A stretch of DNA of 64,000 nucleotides from Siphonodentalium dalli (GCA_032622095.1 CP136062.1:36272918-36336917), one strand, 5' to 3'; shown: positions 1 through 13,615, counted from the first letter of the stretch. Notes: a model not told the origin generated them from the letters alone. Made by a program: numbers and translations.

Positions 1-217
1 GGAAAACAATTTACCCTTATATAATATGGGCATTGGCATATTCCGACACAGATGCTTACCGAGTCATCAATGGAGGTAAACTCTGCATGGAGTTTGCTGA
101 AGCAGATCACCGCCTGCATGTTCTTTTTATGAACTGTACATGTATTTTATCACAAATTCATGAAATTATTCGCTCAGTTGATGTTTGCCTGCAATGCATG
201 ATATATATATATATATA

Positions 218-282
218 TAATATCCGCATAGTTGTGTTAGCTAAGTATATTATACTTAGCTAACACAACTATGCGGATATTA
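218..282. repeat. Perfect 65-bp palindrome
   Basis: The two 32-base arms are exact reverse complements around a single central base at 250, next to an (AT)n run at 201-219. It contains no gene. It could extrude as a cruciform or be a solo foldback element. The match was read directly from the sequence. Confidence 0.9.
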
Positions 283-299
283 GATATATGTTTCCCTTA

Positions 300-2570
300 T
301 TAATCACACAAAATATCGAACAACATTTCTGTTATTTCGTACCTTAAGTTTGGAAAGTCCCACTAGAAGCAAAGAACTATATTGCGAAACGGTGTGATTT
401 GGTTCTCAGAAGTCTAAATACACATTGATGACGAATTGTTACACTTTGTGAATAAATTACGAAATTTTACACACTTATTCTTTGGTATGTCTCGGTTTTA
501 ATAAATCGGTAGGCATAAAAATCCGAGGTCAGTTAGGGTGATTAAGCAGTTGCCATAGCAACCAACCCCTGTGATAATTTACGGTATAGGGCAGTTTATT
601 TGACGGCCAACTATATGTGAATATCGATGTAGGCATTGCTTTATCCAATAGCGAAAAGACCAATATATATAACAGACTGTAACATTTGGGCCCAGATCAC
701 CAAAATTTAGCTTGGTGTCATGGAAACTAATGGATTTTCTTCAAAAACTGAGTAAAATAATTAAAATTTGGACTTAGTTTGTACCATACATTTAAGATAA
801 TATCATCTTCGGTAATCCATAAAGACAATATAACAGATTTTTCGCGTTTAGCTAGTGACTGACCACAATAAACGAAGTTTTATATGAACACTGGTTGGCG
901 CGAATTGGCAGTTTCGAGATTGGCTGTTTGTTGACAAATTGAAGTTCAGGTAGTAGCTTTGGTGCACATGTTAAGAATGGGAATTCCTGCTACAAGATTA
1001 CATTCGCAGCTTTGAAATATGATATATATATGTATATATCATCACAGCAGGTTTCCCCATACCCACATTTAGGCCCTAGTTGCCATGGGAATAAGCTTTC
1101 CCCAATTAACTCTGCCAATACGTACACTAGTCCAGGAGCTGATAGGTATCCAGGCACCCCCGGGATTTATCTTCACCTGACTCATTTTCCTCCGCATGAT
1201 GTCCCTCAACATTTAATCAATGTTAACATGAAAAATGTGGTTGTTTAGACACCACACCAGATAGCGTCCAACATGGCCGCCGTTTTTACAGACGGGTCAC
1301 TAAGTCAGTTTGATGCAAATTATAGTGAGAAAATCTTGTCATATGTATACAAATGTATATATTTTTGTGAACCTAAGATATAATTCCACTTTTCATAGTA
1401 AAGTGGTAACTCCCCGTTCAAGATGATCGCCAAAATGGTAGTCGGAAGTGGAAAATTAAATGTGTTTTCACTAATAACTTCTTGATCAGTTTATGTTGTA
1501 TGTAACTGGGTGATAATTGTGACTTTATGTTCTTGTGTTCATTTCAGTGATCGTTGGAGCAATGAAATATGCCATTCATGTGGTCCCCGTCTCTTTGATC
1601 CATAAAATATTTGATTTTACAGAACGCGATAAAAATTCACCAAAAATCACCTTTGAGATTGTAGTCATATTTCAACGATAAATAGGCAGAATTGTGCACT
1701 GTAAGTAAGGCATACCATTACTTATGAATATTCCAACTTAATCTGACTCAACGGAGCCAAAATTGTCACTCTGGCTCGAACTGGCTGCCAAAATGACACA
1801 CAGAATATGGAAAATGGTAAATATCGCCCCAGCGTGTCATGCAATCGGTTAAAAGTTGGGGTTAATTTATAAAATTGGCTATTGTGTATTTTATAGATTC
1901 AATACTAACATTGTTAATGCACATCGCTTGAATGTTAGTATTGTATATAGCCACTGACATTACAAGAATTATTGGAATTTTCTATCACAAACTCGACATC
2001 TAAATCGGCAAAAAAATAACTTTTCGGGTTTAGACGATTTTTTCAAGTAAAATGGAACTATCTTTGGTATCAAATCTGTTTATTGTTTTGATCTCTCATA
2101 AATGACTGACACTGAGCTGTTTTTAGACAAAATTACCCAAGATAGCAACCAATTTTGATAAAAAAAAGTATATTTTTGGCATATATACCGAACATTATTC
2201 TCTGCTCTTCCGAAATGGTAGCAAATTGTGAAAAATACTTGGTTATTAGATATATAATTCACTGACAACTAAATGTTCTATTATGAATGTCTCAGTACAT
2301 TATACGGCATGTCACATTCATGTTAAAGGATGCAGTATGGAATGTTACCGACAACTTATTTTGGGATTCTGGCCAGTTTTAAATAGAACTTTGAAACTCA
2401 ACTGAGATGGGCCATATTATGTGTCTACTCTGCCCAACAACATCAACATTCATCAAAATTGATTGACGCATGTCAAGAAAACCGTTTCCTCCATTGTACA
2501 GATAACACACGGTCATGCTAGAAGACACTCTGACATTACCTCTCTATCGATTAACATGTCCATGAGTTAT
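300..2570. other. Intergenic, no supported gene
   Basis: No long open frame, splice-flanked exon or RNA gene is seen. The stretch around 345-480 is a diverged inverted copy of the interior of the MITE at 11,002-11,297; both share the words for 'tttggaaagtcccact' and 'tttggttctc'. The rest is unassigned AT-rich DNA. Confidence 0.5.
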
Positions 2571-2574
2571 TGTG

Positions 2575-4245
2575 GAAAGCGATAGTCACCCAAATGTACA
2601 CCTGTACAACCCACATATGAACATACAATCACTCCATATATGAATGAACACCACACAAATGACCATGCAGCCACTCGCTTTATACACATACATCTCATGC
2701 ATGACCATACAGCCACACCCGTACATCCACACATGACTATACAGTCATGCAGGCACACCAGGTATAACTCTACACATCACCATGACTATATTGTCCCTCC
2801 ATGTGTACTTGTTCGCCACATCGGTGATCATACAGTCACTTCTTGTATACATATTCGCCTCATCAGTGGCCATATAATCACTCCCTGTATATGTATTTGC
2901 CACACCCATGGCCATATAGCCATTCAATATATACATATACACTACAACCATAACCATAGTCAATCCAGGTATACACATACACATCACTAATGGCCATACA
3001 GCCCTTTTATATATCCCCATACTCCGCACAAGGCCATCATACAGACCAGACTTGAATGTACTTCTCACTCATGGCAATTCAGACTCTCGCTGTATACTCA
3101 CACATCACATTCATAGTCAAACAGTAACTCCTTGTATACATATTCACTCCGCCATTGGTCATATTGTTGTTCCCTGTACACCTATTGCCCACACATATGG
3201 ACATATAGCCACTCAAGACATACATATATAGTCACTCTTGGTATACATAAACACCTCACTAATGGTCATACAACCCTATATCTACCATTACCCCGCATAT
3301 CACATCAGCATTGGCCATACAGTCACTCCTGATATACCTATTGGCCACACCCATTACCATATAGCCACTCAATATATTCATATACATCCCACTCATGGCC
3401 ATATAGTCTCTCCGGGTATACATCTACACCTTACCATTGACCATGGAGCCCTTCAATATACACCAATACCCTGATAACACGGACATCCATACACTCCAGA
3501 CTTACATATACACATCACCAATGGCAATTTAGACAATCGATGTATATTCACACACACACACACACACCGAATTTACGACTACTTGTATACTTATTTACCC
3601 ACTCATTGTATAACATTCGCCACACCCATGGCCATATAGCCACTCAACATATACATATTCACCCCGCATATTATCACAGCATGTATACACATACAGTACA
3701 CCTCGTCAATAGATATACCAATACACGGCGCATACGGTAATTTGTACACCCCAGACTTGCATATACACATCACCCATGGCAACCCATCGACTCGCTGTAT
3801 ACTGTTACACACATACATGACAATACAGATACAGCAGATATGCATATACATACCATATACACCCATGTCCACAAGGACACTTCATATATACCAACAAGCC
3901 CGCCAATGACTACCCAGCTATACATTTACTCCATGTATGCATATACACTTCAGCAATCACGACCCTACATTCATTCCATGTAAACCTATATACATTACCC
4001 ATAAGCATACAACCACTCCCCATTTGTCCATACACCCACACATGATCATACAGCCAACTCGTATACAGAATACATCTATCCATAATATAGCTACCCAAGA
4101 TACACCTGTAAATCCCAAACATGGCTATCTAGTCACTTCATATATACATAAACAACACACCGATGACCACGTAGCTACTCTTGCTATACCCATACACCAC
4201 ATCAATTATCATGCAGTCACTCCCTGTATTCCACCAAAAAACCAC
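2575..4245. repeat. Degenerate minisatellite (CATACAGCCACTC / TATACATATACAC words)
   Basis: About 1.7 kb is built from strongly diverged units. They alternate words like 'ggccatatagccactc' with 'tatacatatacac', at irregular spacings of roughly 30-50 bases. Short open frames on both strands (His/Thr/Ile-rich on plus) follow from the repeat composition and are not genes. A (CA)n run lies at 3550-3567. The internal divergence indicates an old array. Confidence 0.7.
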
Positions 4246-4570
4246 AAAAATGGTCCGATCTAGTTGCCTACAGAAAAGTTTTCAAAGGGCACAACCAGGA
4301 ATGTCTGGGCCAAATTTAACAATTTATTCATTAAAAGTAACGATTTGGCACATGTCCGCCCAACTAAAGTCAATCACAAGAGTTCTAATTTGCTGCAATT
4401 GTGACGAGTACCAAATTGGGTTGAACAAAATGTTGATATATATCGCGTTTCAGAAAATTATTTACATGTACTAGAGTTGACAGCGGTTAGCATTATTTTT
4501 GGTAATTAATCGATTCTGATAACCAAAGCGTCTTTTAAAGAAATGTTGTTGTTGTTGTTGGAATTTGATG

Positions 4571-4876
4571 TTACGGGGACAATCGAATCGGACTATGTAA
4601 GTTTTTAGTGCGTGAATAATTATTGTTCTCGAAGCACATTGAAAATTTGACGTTGGGGCGATCGGTTTCGCCATTTTTGCTGGAAAAACCCCGCGCTAAA
4701 TATAAAAATCCACAGACCAGTGGCCAGTCGGTGACAGAGTCAGAACGGAAGTATGACTGGCGTGCTCCGGTAGCTATTGTCGCTTCAATTCCTGCAACTC
4801 GCTCTGTTCCTATACTACAGATGGTGCACACCTTTCCTGAGCAATCTGCAACATATCCTCGTGCAAATAGGTTCAC
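4571..4876 (-). mobile_element. 5' fragment of a non-LTR retroelement, inverted copy
   Basis: Read on the minus strand, this segment matches the 5' part of the non-LTR element at about 8,720-8,840. Both encode a stretch reading 'VT(D/E)W..VCGFL.L' preceded by similar GC-rich DNA with the same spacing. Only the 5' region is present; no ORF1 or reverse transcriptase follows. It shows that the family has at least two copies here, in opposite orientations. The boundaries are approximate. Confidence 0.5.
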
Positions 4877-5280
4877 ATTGGACCTAAATATTGAAGTAGG
4901 TTTATATTGGACTCATTATTTTGTTTCTGAAATAAGAACATTAATTACACCATCTTGTTATGTTGTCGCGATATGTTGTCGTGATATGACCGGACTGCTA
5001 AAGACATTACAAAACCTCAATAAATCTTAAAACACTAATGTGTGTGTGAAACGTGTTCAACATAAAGTGTTTCGCTTATCAGGAACGTAAAAACGTATAT
5101 TTAAAGTGTATTTCTTGGAAATATCGTTATTGTTGGGACTGATGTCGGCAAAACAATTGCGCATTTAATAGAAACACCCGTCTCAAATATCGAATATCAT
5201 ATATAATACGAATGTGTTGATTTCGGGTATGTTTCATTTGTTTTTTTTGCACGGTGAACTGAAAATTATATTAAACTAGC
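4877..5280. other. Unassigned spacer
   Basis: No supported gene lies here; short AT-rich sequence between the retroelement fragment and the tandem repeat. Confidence 0.4.
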
Positions 5281-5282
5281 TG

Positions 5283-5950
5283 GTGGACCCGACATCGTCC
5301 GGCTGTTTCCCCTCGGCTTTTCGGCGAATTGCGCGATTTGACCTTGAATTGTCCATTTTGATGGTCAAGGTCAGGTGGGGTCACGATTTGACCCGTCCAA
5401 AACACTGCCCGGACAAAAGAACCCGACAAATGTACCCGTCGAAATCCGTCTCATTTTACCCGATTTGACCTTAAATTGACCATGTTGAAGGTCAAGGTCA
5501 CGTCGGGGTCACGATTTGACCAGACCAAAATACCCCGTGGACCAAAGTAACCCTAGGTATCAAATTTCAAAATTCGCGATTTGACCTTGAATTGACCATT
5601 TTGAAGGTCAAGGTCTGGTCAGGGTCACGATTTGACCCGTCCAAATCACCCCCCGGACAAAAGTAACTATAGGTATCAAATTTCGTCGAAATCCGTCCGT
5701 TTTACCGGATTTGACCTTGGATTGACCTTTTTGAAGGTCAAGGTCAGGTCGTGGTAACGATTTGACCCGTCCAAAAGACTCCCCGGACAAAAGTACATCT
5801 ATTTACCAAATTTCGTCTAAATCCGTCCAGTTGTACCCGATTTCAGGTCGGGGTCACGATTTGACCCGTCCAAAACCATCCCTGGGAAAAATTACCCCTA
5901 GGTATCAAATTTCGTCAAAATCCGTCGGGCAGTTTTCCCGGCCATAGCTA
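5283..5950. repeat. Imperfect tandem repeat, ~117-131-bp unit
   Basis: Five partial units recur. Each contains 'gatttgacct', 'aaggtcaaggtcagg', 'cacgatttgacccgtcc', 'ccggacaaaagta' and 'tatcaaatttcgt' in the same order. The array ends in a short 'cacacatacacagacagac' tract. This arrangement resembles the repeated 3' or 5' region of an invertebrate retroelement, but no coding part is seen beside it. Open frames inside are repeat-derived. Confidence 0.75.
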
Positions 5951-7576
5951 ACACACATACACAGACAGACACACAGAAGTCACAAAATATAGAGTAGATT
6001 TGGCTTCGAAAATTTAGTCACATTTGGTACATGTATCTACACGTTGAGATAGCGTCTGTCTGTTTTATGTATGGCAGACAAACACATTGCATATTCGATG
6101 TTCCCAATGGGTGCATCACATATTCACCATTTGGTAACTTGAATCTGAGTCTATGTCTATGTCTATGAGGTCTCCAGAGGGTGAATTTGGTGATGCGGGA
6201 TAGCGTCACGACCCCCCTCTGGGGACCTCATTCTGAAATTGTAATTGGGACGCAAGTGTCAGTATCTAGGTTTTTCTCGCGCCAGTAAGACTGAAACAAA
6301 TTTACCCGAAGTTTATGTGCACACAAGTACCAAGAACATAGTCGCTAGATAAACAAAGCCCTATTGGGAATATGTCACACTGGTTGGATCGTTTTTGAAT
6401 CAATGTCTCTTTGAAGCTGTCATGGAACTAGTTCATTGCTGCAATTCCTATATCCGCCAGGTCAACGTACCCAGAATCGATAAGCAGGCGATAACCGGGA
6501 CGTAGCATATACTCTCAACTGTCATATATGACGGCTTTATGGTTCTAGAAACTGGTTTTAAATTCGATGCTCTGTCCAGTGGATCTTCATATGGTTGGTT
6601 CTCTAGAAACTGGTGTATCCAGTTCAGCGGATATACGCTCTTTAACTGTCACTGATAATGGGGACTGTATATTTATTGGTACAATGGTAATCCTCTCGAC
6701 TTCTACTGGTATTGGTTCTCTGGAAACTATCTTCGTACGTTCATTGGCCTTTAATTGATATTGGTAGAATCACGTAGACTTCCCTTTCGAATAATCCATA
6801 ACAATCCGACAGGGCCGTAGTAGAGGGTGTCCGTTGGGCGTGTTAGTTGTGTATTCTCCATATCCAAGCTCATTGAACCAGACCAACTTTGCATTTGCAC
6901 GCCCTTTGTTTAGAATGTTCTAGCCGTGCCTCAAGCTTTTCAATTTTTGGAAATTTCCAAACTAGTGCCCCATATGGTTGCACATTTCCAACATATGTCA
7001 CTATCAGTACACAATATGACAGAAAGTTCTTCAACTCCAGTCTAAAACATAACAAATGTCAGACTAAATAATGATTGAAATATCAGAATGTGAGATCCAA
7101 TTCAACATATATATATAGTATACTGTTGTGCCAAGCATGAAATATCCAACTTTTAAAATAGTTTGGCAACAGTTGGATGACACAATCAATGCCAACCCCT
7201 CTGTCTCTTGTCAAACCGTTTCAACGATTTGAAGTATGGTATTGATACGGACTTTAGGCGACACAGAACGAATTATTAAAGTAATACAATTACGCAACAT
7301 GTAATTATAAACAGCGCTCAGTGTTTGCCTCGTCTTGTTATGGTATGAATGGTTAGCGCTTGCGAAAACATTGAAGCCAGCAGGAAGATGACAATGATTT
7401 TGATATGAATAATCGAAACGGCGACACATCGCCGAACACGATTTAACTAATAGAGAATGGGCTATATAAATGTTATCAGTTGACATGTGTATGACGTAAC
7501 CATATATTATTTGCACCTCTCATTAATGGGAACAGTAATTCAAAAGACCACTTATCCTGTCGGAAATACATGTAGT
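5951..7576. other. Intergenic, no supported gene
   Basis: Nothing coding can be supported. One small inverted repeat pairs 'gaggtctccagaggg' near 6169 with 'cccctctggggacctc' ending near 6229. Near 6590 and 6714 there is a short direct repeat of 'ggttctct(a/g)gaaact'. Confidence 0.4.
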
Positions 7577-8412
7577 GGCTTTGCGACTGGCTGATCCCGG
7601 ATCAGACTCGCAGCATGTGGCAGATCGTCTGATCCTGTATCTCGTCTTCTCAACTCGGCGTGATGTGGAGACTCAGATCACTTCACTGTAGAGATAATCT
7701 CGATTTACCGTATCGCCAATTTATATTGACTAATCAGAGGTCGAAACTACCGACCTGGTATGATAATTAATTATATGACAGTCAGTATTTTCACTAATTA
7801 CCACTATCGTTTTGTGTTAGTATCGTGATCCGATTCCATAGCATGCATGCCTGAATCAGAACTGATCCCCTTTTTCGCAATAAATTTCAGAGGTTAGTTG
7901 TAATAATTATGTTCAATTGGTCAAATAATAAACATATTATCACTACAGTGAAGTGCTCTCAGTCTCCACATCACGTCTCGTTGAGAAGGTGAGATCCCGG
8001 ATCAGACTCGCAGCATGCGGCAGCTCGTCTGATCCGGGATCTCACTTTCTCAACTCGGCATGATATGGAGACTCAGATCACTTCACTGTAGTGATGACCT
8101 CTATTTGTTACCAATAAATAATCACAGCAATACCAATCACGATATGCCGCAAAGTCCTATACTAACGGTTTTCTAGGCAGTTTAGATGTCAGCGAGTGCG
8201 GTTGACAACTTCCATAGATGGTGATTCCTAATTCAAACTGGAATTCCTCAACAAGTTTTGTCTCGAATTTAAATATTGCATTTCCAAATGTAACCAGTAT
8301 GGTGCCATATAACAGGTGTATCCTTTTGTATGGATAAACATTATTAGCTATGGTAGCTCGTCTGATCCGAGGCCTCACCCTCTCAACTCAAACCACTTCA
8401 CTGTATTGATAA
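7577..8412. repeat. Foldback element family, three copies, one full 157-bp hairpin
   Basis: The segment 7939-8095 is a long hairpin. 'atcactacagtgaag' at its left pairs with 'cttcactgtagtgat' at its right, and the tip is GC-rich ('cgcagcatgcggcagctcg'). A copy at 7577-7697 has lost the outer left arm, and 8345-8412 keeps only the right arm. The intervening DNA is unique and AT-rich. No coding capacity is seen. This is a non-autonomous foldback/MITE family. Confidence 0.8.
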
Positions 8413-8656
8413 TCCCTCTATATAAGAAGGAATTTCTTTCAAAGATGAAAAATTCAGATAAATATCGAAAACTGAGTCTGCGATTATAATGAACATGAGT
8501 TTAGTCATAAACTCATTGTCATTGTAATTATCTTGTTTGCATCGTTCGTAGAGCATATTAGTGCATTTTGCACTAATCCGTGACTAAAATTCATTTATTT
8601 GTTGCATATATTCAGTTGAGTATAAAAGGAGATTGTAACATAAATGGCCGGATTTA

Positions 8657-10830
8657 GTGTACAGTATCCCTTTAAACAGTATCAAGCAAAAGAGAACAAG
8701 CAGGGTATCTAATTTCGCGAAGCGAACAGCGACGACGACCGGGGTGGGCTATCGCTCCAGAGCGCACCAGTCAGACATCCTTTCTCATTTTGTCACCGAA
8801 TGGGTACTAGTATGTGGTTTTCTATCTTTAGTGACCCCGTGTGGGTCCGGGGTAGAATATACCTACCTGCTCCACTGCGATGGGCACACATTTCCTAATA
8901 TGGCACCCTGTTTGCCATGGGGTGCACCCCGTGAGGTGTGGTGTAGGAGTCCTAGTGGTACTAGGGCGGCCGTATCACCTGTGGCATCGACCTGTGGATA
9001 CGACTTAGCTCATGGTTCTCTTTGGTCCTACATCTTTTCAAGACGGGTGGTTGGGTTAACCCGGTTCAATTAATCGGCTAGTCAGGCCTCTCCACAGTGT
9101 TTCAGATTAAATTGTTGTTATATGTTGTATTGCTCGATTTGTGAGTGTTGAATCCTGTATTGTTCACGCCTGTCTCACCGTGGAGAGGTACCGGGAGGCT
9201 GCTATATTCAGTGGCTGAACGGGCCACGCTTCAGCTATGTAGCAGTCTTTGGTCCGACCATAAGTCGAAAGGGTAGTATACGGCGGCTGCGGGGCTAGTT
9301 CTCAATTATTTTTTCGTTTCGTATGGCAAATAAATTTTAAAAACAAACATTTTGCTCGTAAGATTGATGACTCACAAAGTTCCAATGGTGCTGTGGTATT
9401 CCCTCAGTATTTGGTTCTTGGCTTTGACCAAATGTGAAAAACCTTCTATCTTTGTCATTGGTAAAACGCAACAACGCATTGCTGGACAATTGAGATATGT
9501 TAAACCAATCAGGACTGGGCCAACCAGTGGCTCTCTCTTGGTTGAATGTTCAAAGAAAGTTCAATCTGATGCTCTGTTACAGTTAACAACTATTGCACAG
9601 ACACAAGATATTGAATAGTAGTAGAGCTTTGTTCCGGACCCGCGATATAGCTGATACTTCTGAATCAGAAATATTGGCGGAGTTGCCACCATAGGGAGTT
9701 ACAGAAGTCCGTAGATTTACAAAGACTGTTGATGGACTACAAAGTTCCTCTGAATAGTTATCTTCTGGTGCGAACATCCACCGACATTGAAGGTTGGCTA
9801 TATGAAGATAGATTTAAGCAGATGTGTTCCAAACCCATTGCGATGTTTTAAATGTGTTGAACATTGTAAAAGTAAAAAAAACCATAAGTGCACGATGTTC
9901 TATGCCTGATCATGATCATAAGGATTGAAAGAATCTGAAAAACAAATTCAAACGGTCAAGGTTCACATGCTGCAATGAATCGGCCATGTCATATTTGGGA
10001 CTATGAGTTCAAGATTAAACGGTATAAAGCTGAATTATATGGCTGCTAAGAAATTAGTTGGTTCTCGTCAGTATATCACTAGCAACTTAAGTTGAGGCGA
10101 CTGATATAATTCCCTTTCAGAACCTGAAGTGCAGGTTATGGATACAGCTTCTGTCGTTGAGAAATTTCCTCCGAAACAATATATGCAGGTTGATCCTATT
10201 GTTCCAAAATACAAATCGCCTGTTGCTTCGAAACAACGATCGCCAAAGTCACATACACGTTTCGAGTCTCAGAAAGAAAGGTACATCGTTGAGTTTTCAA
10301 AATTTTACCGCATGATTGATGAGAAACGGTTAACTCTCAAAGACAAGAAACAGTATTTGTGGATCGAGGCTGTCGGCTGGGTGAAATATGACATTATGTC
10401 TCACCCACCCGGTCATCAGCTTCACGCATTGATAAAGGTTCATGTGCGACTCACCAAATATTATAAATACTTTCTCACTGCCAAATGTGATTTTAAAAGC
10501 TATTTTATATATTTCTATGTGGCACCTTGGAAATTTCGTGTTATTTATTTGCTATTTATTATCTATTCTTGTACTACTTTTATACGTTTTATAGTATGAT
10601 CGCACGCTAGTTAGTTCTTAATTGTATATTCCTGACTCCAAGTGGAAACAGTCCTCTTGGGTGTTTTTATTTGTACATAGCTCATCATTGCATTGTTTTA
10701 ATCTAATCCACTGTCTGATTTATCTACACAGTTGTTTCGCTACGATTTTTATGATACCTGATTCTGTTCTTGATCGTGATATGGCCTAGTGACCAAAACG
10801 ACGTTAAACCCTCAATCAATCAATTAATCA
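8657..10830 (+). mobile_element. Degraded non-LTR retrotransposon with Gag-like ORF1, no RT
   Basis: Three parts are visible. A GC-rich 5' region (8657-9300) is related to the inverted fragment at 4571-4876. A broken Gag-like ORF1 follows: one frame at 9352-9618 reads '..SLLVECSKKVQSDALLQL', and after stops and shifts 'CVPNPLRCFKC' near 9,815-9,850 looks like the start of zinc-knuckle sequence. A third frame, at 10,129-10,599, resembles the basic ORF1 C-terminus. The 3' end has 'gacgttaaaccctcaatc' and a short (TCAA)n tail at about 10,815-10,830, as in many mollusc LINE/SINE tails. No endonuclease or reverse transcriptase lies between ORF1 and the tail, so this is an internally deleted, dead or non-autonomous copy. 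Confidence 0.6.
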
Positions 10831-11001
10831 GCCTATATTTAGTAACGGTTTTACAGCCAAAATGAAGAAACCTATCACCCCAAAGTCAAGTTACCTAAGA
10901 ACAATTCCCTCACTAAAACTTACTGATACAATGAAGAATTATAGCGGTAGTCTTGTTGACGATTTTCGCACGCTAATCAGCAAAATAGCAGCAAATTAGA
11001 A

Positions 11002-11297
11002 CTGCCACCGGCGACATTTCAACCACATTTAGTGGACTTATACATGTGTTTGACTTGACACATGTACTTTGACACATAAATGGACTTTATACATGTGTTT
11101 GACTTGACACATGTGCGTTTAGAATGTTGTGCTGATTAAATAATCGGAGAACCAAATATCACATTTTCGCGATAAAGTTTTGTTTTGGTTCCAGTGGGAC
11201 TTTCCAAACTTAAAGTGTGAAATTACACACATTTTGTTCGATAGTATGTGTACATTATAATGATAACAAAATGTGGGTGAAATGTCGCCGGTGGCAG
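11002..11297. mobile_element. MITE with ~28-bp terminal inverted repeats
   Basis: The left end 'ctgccaccggcgacattt' is mirrored at the right end as 'aaatgtcgccggtggcag'. Inside is a ~50-bp direct duplication of 'atacatgtgtttgacttg' (about 11,040 and 11,091). Another segment is inverted relative to bases 345-480. No unambiguous target duplication is seen. It has no coding capacity and lies just upstream of the Thr-rich exon. Confidence 0.7.
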
Positions 11298-11433
11298 ATC
11301 TATTATCGAGTAATCAAGGGATATAAACCATGCATGGAGTTTTCGGGATGGGCAGAAAGATAGCCCCAGACCGTGGATATGTCCATTCGAACAAAGTGCT
11401 TATACATACGGCCAAACTATTTTGTATATGTAG

Positions 11434-11654
11434 CATTTTACCAATAAAGCATATGTCTATTACTGACACGTCCATAACCACAGCGAAAACAGCCACTACG
11501 ACCACCAAAACGACCACAATGACCATCGCAACAACAGCAACCAATACGACCCCAACAACAACCACCGAATCTACGACCACGACCATCATTACCACAACCA
11601 CGACACACACGCCTCCTATGACGATTGATTCATGCGGCACGGAACGTACTGTTG
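11434..11654 (+). CDS. Thr-rich linker exon of a C-type-lectin-like gene (partial)
   Basis: The frame encodes a low-complexity Thr-rich segment (TTTTK, TTTTES, TTTTTHT) ending in 'SCGTERTV'. The exon closes at a good donor (g|gtaaga) in phase 1, which matches the phase-1 acceptor of the CTLD exon at 12,063. Such Thr-rich, probably O-glycosylated linkers often precede a CTLD in mollusc lectins. The acceptor at 11,432-11,433 (AG after a pyrimidine-poor tract) is a guess; the frame stays open upstream to about 11,330. No signal peptide or first exon was found upstream, where the DNA is retroelement. Confidence 0.5.
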
Positions 11655-12062
11655 GTAAGATATCATATTGCTAATGACACACGCCCCTACTAATTGGTGA
11701 TGCTAATGACACACGCTCCCGATCACTGGTGTCGCTGGTGACACGCTTTCCTCCTGACTGGTGTCGGTAATGACACGCTTTCCTCCTGACTGGTGTCGCT
11801 AATTGAAGTGAGTTACTCCAATTGAACATTGGTTTAAGTTACCATATTAGTACTATTGTGTATATGCGATATAGTGTTGGTGTAGTTGAATTTGCAGATA
11901 GCATGTATACGTGTTTCATATTTACAACCCCAACTTTCTTAAAATCAATAAAAACAAATACCAGAGTCAAATGGCTAGGCTATATATTTACAAATCTGTT
12001 CAGACGATTGTTCACGCAGTAGTTTAAATATAACTGCTTTCCATGTTTGCCATGCTTTCCAG
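11655..12062 (+). other. Short intron between linker and CTLD exons
   Basis: It contains a small tandem repeat at 11,675-11,800: 'tgacacgctttcctcctgactggtgtcg' variants, three to four copies. It ends in a pyrimidine-rich acceptor 'ccatgctttccag'. Confidence 0.5.
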
Positions 12063-12245
12063 CGTGTTCTGTCGGATATGACCCGCCCTATTGTACCAGA
12101 ATAGTTGACACCGCCGGAGGCGCGACTAACAGGGTGGATGCCATTCAGGACTGTTCGGCAGATGGTGGACACTTGGTCGAGATAGAAAACGATTGCATGC
12201 ACAATCACATTGTGGAGAAATATCTAGCTGGATCATCCCTTGATG
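12063..12245 (+). CDS. C-type lectin domain, N-terminal exon
   Basis: The exon encodes about 61 residues beginning 'ACSVGYDPPYC'. It includes 'CSADGGHLVEIEND', the conserved Cys-x3-GG-x-L-x-x-I block after helix 1 of a CTLD, and then the helix-2 region 'HNHIVEKYL'. It starts after a clean acceptor (ctttccag) and ends at a consensus donor (g|gtaagt) in phase 1. Phase and content match the exon at 20,199, whose first residues 'VWIDG' are the expected continuation. The product would be a secreted or surface carbohydrate-recognition protein. The gene is very probably a pseudogene or wrongly assembled downstream (see the terminal exon). Flanking MITEs make the following intron about 7.95 kb. Confidence 0.7.
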
Positions 12246-13615
12246 GTAAGTACTCTTTTCGTGTCGGAGAAGATACTTAAATTTAAAACCACTATTGGCT
12301 GAATGTCGCCATATTTACTCATGACTGGCACGTGTTGCAGACTGTTCAAATCAGTTGTTAATTATGTAAGATTATCATGCAACAAATACAGGACAAAAGG
12401 TCGAGCTCACATATGAAAACACCTACACGAAATTTAGTTCGAAATTACCCGTATGCTGTTTCGTTAAAATATGGCCCAAAATCAACAATGAAACCGAATT
12501 ATAATCGAATAGGATATCCTTCAAATCTTCACTTAATAAACAAGCTTTTAGTCGATCTGCCTTAACAGCGAATTGCGATAATCCATGCTATGTATAATGT
12601 TAGGATAGCTATTAATTTACGGCTCTTGTATTATGTAGCAAGCTATCACTCGCGATTCTCCTGTATATTACATGAATAAGTTTTTTTATGCTGTTGGTAC
12701 TTATCCACATTATTACCTTCGCATGGGTGTGACACGAAGACGGGCCTTGAAACCATGTCATCCACCGGCGATATACATCAATGAGTACAAATGCATTGTG
12801 CGTACAATATATTTCATTGCATATCGCTAAATAATAATCAGCCAATAAAAAAAACAATACCTACATACATGTAACTCCCATACGTGTTTTCCACTCGGAA
12901 GTGCGACTTGTATCTATATGCATGCTTGTTATAAAATCGAAAATCGGATTCAGATATTTTTTTATTTGATCATCTATGACAAATTATAATATACATTACC
13001 AAATTGAATATACACTTTACACTATATACCGTTAAAGTACCACGGTGTACTCAATTCGCATAATTAACTACTTCTGATATTGATATCGAATAGGGATCTA
13101 CGTCACTAGAGTGTGCGTTCTTTCTATCAGCTGTCGTTTTGAAATATATCCGTTTACATGGACTTACGAATATTGTTTCTGGTTTTCAACAACGCTCACA
13201 TATTCATCATAGTAATACGTTCGAGATCGTTTCTGTGTTTCTCATTCTTGTAGTAAATTCTGGCATTGTGTACTTAATTTGTAGTCGCCATGTGGCATAA
13301 TCGTCTATCTCTTAGTGACAGTCAAATCATTCGTCACTGTGAAACTCGATAATCTAGTAAAAGAAATGCGATAAGCTCTACCATGATAACAACATAATTA
13401 ATAACAACATAATTAATTACAACACAATGAAGGAACACAGAACCGTAATCCCATTATGCTGCGAGTGACAAGAAGTTTGAACGGTACGATTTTCTCACAG
13501 TCGAACTGAGTTAATTCTGCGAAAAGGTTTCTGCTATATAGACAGTATTTCATTTTCGGTAAGACCTCACTCAATGGTAGCCTATGTCATATCCGAACAA
13601 TATTTATGGTCAGTA

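Noticed and set aside
2567-4263. Many open frames of 60-116 codons on both strands
   Set aside because: They are His/Thr/Ile- or Cys/Met-rich by-products of the minisatellite and have no motif or splice context.
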